From DASSCW01 sp036556695 (lineage in GTDB: Bacteria; Chloroflexota; Limnocylindria; QHBO01), in assembly GCA_036556695.1 (NCBI GenBank), contig DATBIY010000053.1, positions 1-6,624 of the forward strand: a DNA stretch of 6,624 nucleotides, in the 5' to 3' direction. Both the position numbers and the translations under genes were made by a program. The notes below the pieces were generated by a model, which was not told where the DNA came from, searched no databases, and worked only from the letters and a program-made list of their open reading frames with translations. Shown in pieces: positions 5,375-6,624 of this stretch. Each line of letters starts with the position of its first letter. Within the stretch, counting starts at the first letter, position 1.

Positions 5375-6624
5375 TCAGCCGACCGCGCCTTCCATCTGGA
5401 GCTGGATGAGGCGGTTCATCTCGACCGCGTACTCCATCGGCAGTTCCTTGACGATCGGCTCGATGAAGCCGTTGACGATCATGGCGGATGCCTCGGCCTC
5501 CGACAGCCCGCGGCTCATCAGGTAGAACAGCTGCTCGCTGCCGACCTTCGAAACCGTGGCCTCGTGGCCGATGGTCACGTCCTCCTCGTCGATCTCCATG
5601 TACGGGTAGGTGTCCGACCGCGCCTCGTCGTCCAGGATCAGCGCGTCGCAGCGCACCGTGGACTTCGACTTCTCGCAGCCGGGATAGACCTTCACCAGGC
5701 CGCGGTAGCTGGTGCGGCCGGTGCCCTTCGAGATCGACTTCGACGTGATGAGCGAGGTCGTGTTCGGCGCGGCGTGGATGACCTTGCCGCCCGCGTCCTG
5801 GTGCTGGCCGTCGCCGGCGAAGGCGATGCTCAGCACCTCACCGTGCGCCCGCTCGCCCAGCAGGTAGATGGACGGGTACTTCATCGTCACCCGACTGCCC
5901 AGGTTGCCGTCGACCCACTCCATCACCGCGTCCTCGTGGGCCACGGCCCGCTTGGTGACGAGGTTGTAGACGTTGTGGCTCCAGTTCTGGATGGTCGTGT
6001 AGCGCACCCGCGCGCCCTTCTTGACGATGATCTCGACCACTGCCGAGTGCAGTGAGGCGCTGGTGTAGGTCGGGGCGGTGCAACCCTCGACGTAATGCAC
6101 GCTCGAGCCCTCGTCGGCGATGATCAGCGTCCGCTCGAACTGGCCCACGCTCTCGGTGTTGATGCGGAAGTAGGCCTGCAGCGGCAGCTCGACGTGGACG
6201 CCCTTGGGCACGTAGATGAAGCTCCCGCCGCTCCATACGGCGGTGTTCAGCGCGGCCAGCTTGTTGTCGTTGGCCGGGATGACCGTCCCGAAGTGCTCCT
6301 TGAAGATCTCCGGGTACTCCTTCAGGGCTTGGTCGGTGCCCAGGAAGATGACGCCCTGCGCCTCGAGCTCCGAGCGGATGTTGTGGTACACGACCTCCGA
6401 GTCGTACTGCCCGCCGACGCCGGCGAGATACTTCTTCTCTGCCTCGGGGATCCCGAGCTTGTCGTAGGTGCGGCGGATGTACTCCGGCACGTCGTCCCAC
6501 GACTGCACCGCCTTGTTGGTCGGCGCGGCGTAGTAGTAGATGTCCTGGAAGTCGATGTCGGACAGGTCGGCGCCCCATTTCGGCATCGGCCGCGACTCGA
6601 AGTGGCGGAACGCCTTCAGCCGCA
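5375..6624 (-). CDS. sufB: SufB, Fe-S scaffold subunit (5' end outside window)
   Basis: The visible part is 415 codons plus stop; the frame enters from the right edge. The first visible residues, RLKAFRHFESRPMPKWGADL, match a conserved SufB segment, so the ATG at 6584-6586 is internal and the true start lies outside, probably 50-70 codons upstream. Counting that Met as residue 1, hallmark segments are DFQDIYYYAAP (12-22), YVPKGVHVELPLQAYFRIN (125-143), ADEGSSVHYVEGCTAP (157-172), NWSHNVYNLVTKR (201-213) and GQHQDAGGKVIHAAP (260-274). The last part holds C313 (VRCDAL), H341 and E342 (GHEATVSKV), which correspond to E. coli C405, H433 and E434 of the assembly site. SufB accepts sulfur and, with SufC and SufD, builds the cluster. 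There is no intein in the visible part, unlike mycobacterial SufB. The wording is close to actinobacterial-type SufB. Confidence 0.97.
   Translation of the reverse strand, partial: RLKAFRHFESRPMPKWGADLSDIDFQDIYYYAAPTNKAVQSWDDVPEYIRRTYDKLGIPEAEKKYLAGVGGQYDSEVVYHNIRSELEAQGVIFLGTDQALKEYPEIFKEHFGTVIPANDNKLAALNTAVWSGGSFIYVPKGVHVELPLQAYFRINTESVGQFERTLIIADEGSSVHYVEGCTAPTYTSASLHSAVVEIIVKKGARVRYTTIQNWSHNVYNLVTKRAVAHEDAVMEWVDGNLGSRVTMKYPSIYLLGERAHGEVLSIAFAGDGQHQDAGGKVIHAAPNTTSLITSKSISKGTGRTSYRGLVKVYPGCEKSKSTVRCDALILDDEARSDTYPYMEIDEEDVTIGHEATVSKVGSEQLFYLMSRGLSEAEASAMIVNGFIEPIVKELPMEYAVEMNRLIQLQMEGAVG

Larger units (their letters stand above)
1..6624 (-). other. suf operon: sufB-sufD-Rieske-rrf2-sufC-sufS-sufU-rhodanese/ThiF
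   Basis: Eight co-directional genes with overlaps or gaps of 38 bases or less can reasonably be read as one transcription unit. The first and last genes are cut by the window edges, so promoter, terminator and any further genes are unseen. Not found within the window are sufE, sufA or another A-type carrier, and sufT (DUF59). sufE is not expected next to a sufU; sufT commonly follows sufU in actinobacteria but here the rhodanese-ThiF gene takes that place. Confidence 0.85.

Noticed and set aside
4820..6055. Plus-strand open frame of 411 codons opposite sufD and sufB, and another at 4552-5409
   Set aside because: Composition artefacts of GC-rich coding DNA. Translations are Arg/Ala/Ser- or His/Val/Asp-rich with no family signal, while the opposite frame encodes conserved SufD and SufB.
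6584..6586. ATG as the start of sufB
   Set aside because: The frame continues upstream to the window edge with conserved SufB residues (RLKAFRHFESRP), so this Met is internal.
5375..6624. Intein in sufB
   Set aside because: Inteins are known in mycobacterial SufB, but the visible frame is continuous through the conserved core with no inserted splicing domain. The missing 5' end cannot be judged.

Overview
The window is a tightly packed run of eight genes, all on the minus strand, encoding a SUF-type iron-sulfur cluster assembly operon. In transcription order (right to left) they are sufB (5' end outside the window), sufD, a small Rieske ferredoxin, an Rrf2/IscR-type regulator, sufC, sufS, sufU, and a rhodanese-ThiF/MoeB-like fusion whose 3' end lies outside the window. 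Two junctions overlap by 4 bases (sufD/Rieske and Rieske/rrf2). The other gaps are 4, 38, 9, 5 and 10 bases, so only about 66 bases are non-coding. No operon promoter or terminator is visible, because both ends lie beyond the window.

The DNA is very GC-rich, stop codons are TGA or TAG only, and one start is GTG. The order sufB-sufD-Rieske-sufC-sufS-sufU, the group II SufS paired with a SufU-type partner, and the wording of SufB all resemble high-GC Actinomycetota and some Chloroflexota-like lineages. I cannot place the organism more finely. There are no signs of mobile elements, CRISPR arrays, RNA genes or recent transfer.

The genes fit one pathway. SufS removes sulfur from cysteine. SufU accepts and relays the persulfide. 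SufB, SufC and SufD form the ATPase-scaffold complex that builds the cluster. The Rieske protein could supply electrons. The Rrf2 protein carries three cysteines and a histidine where IscR binds its cluster, so it probably senses Fe-S status and controls the operon. The last gene could carry SufS-derived sulfur to a ubiquitin-like sulfur carrier for molybdopterin, thiamine, cysteine or tRNA thiolation.

This is mostly a known system. The parts that merit attention are the regulator in mid-operon, the SufU without its usual insertion, the translationally coupled Rieske-regulator pair, and the rhodanese-first ThiF fusion at the position after sufU.
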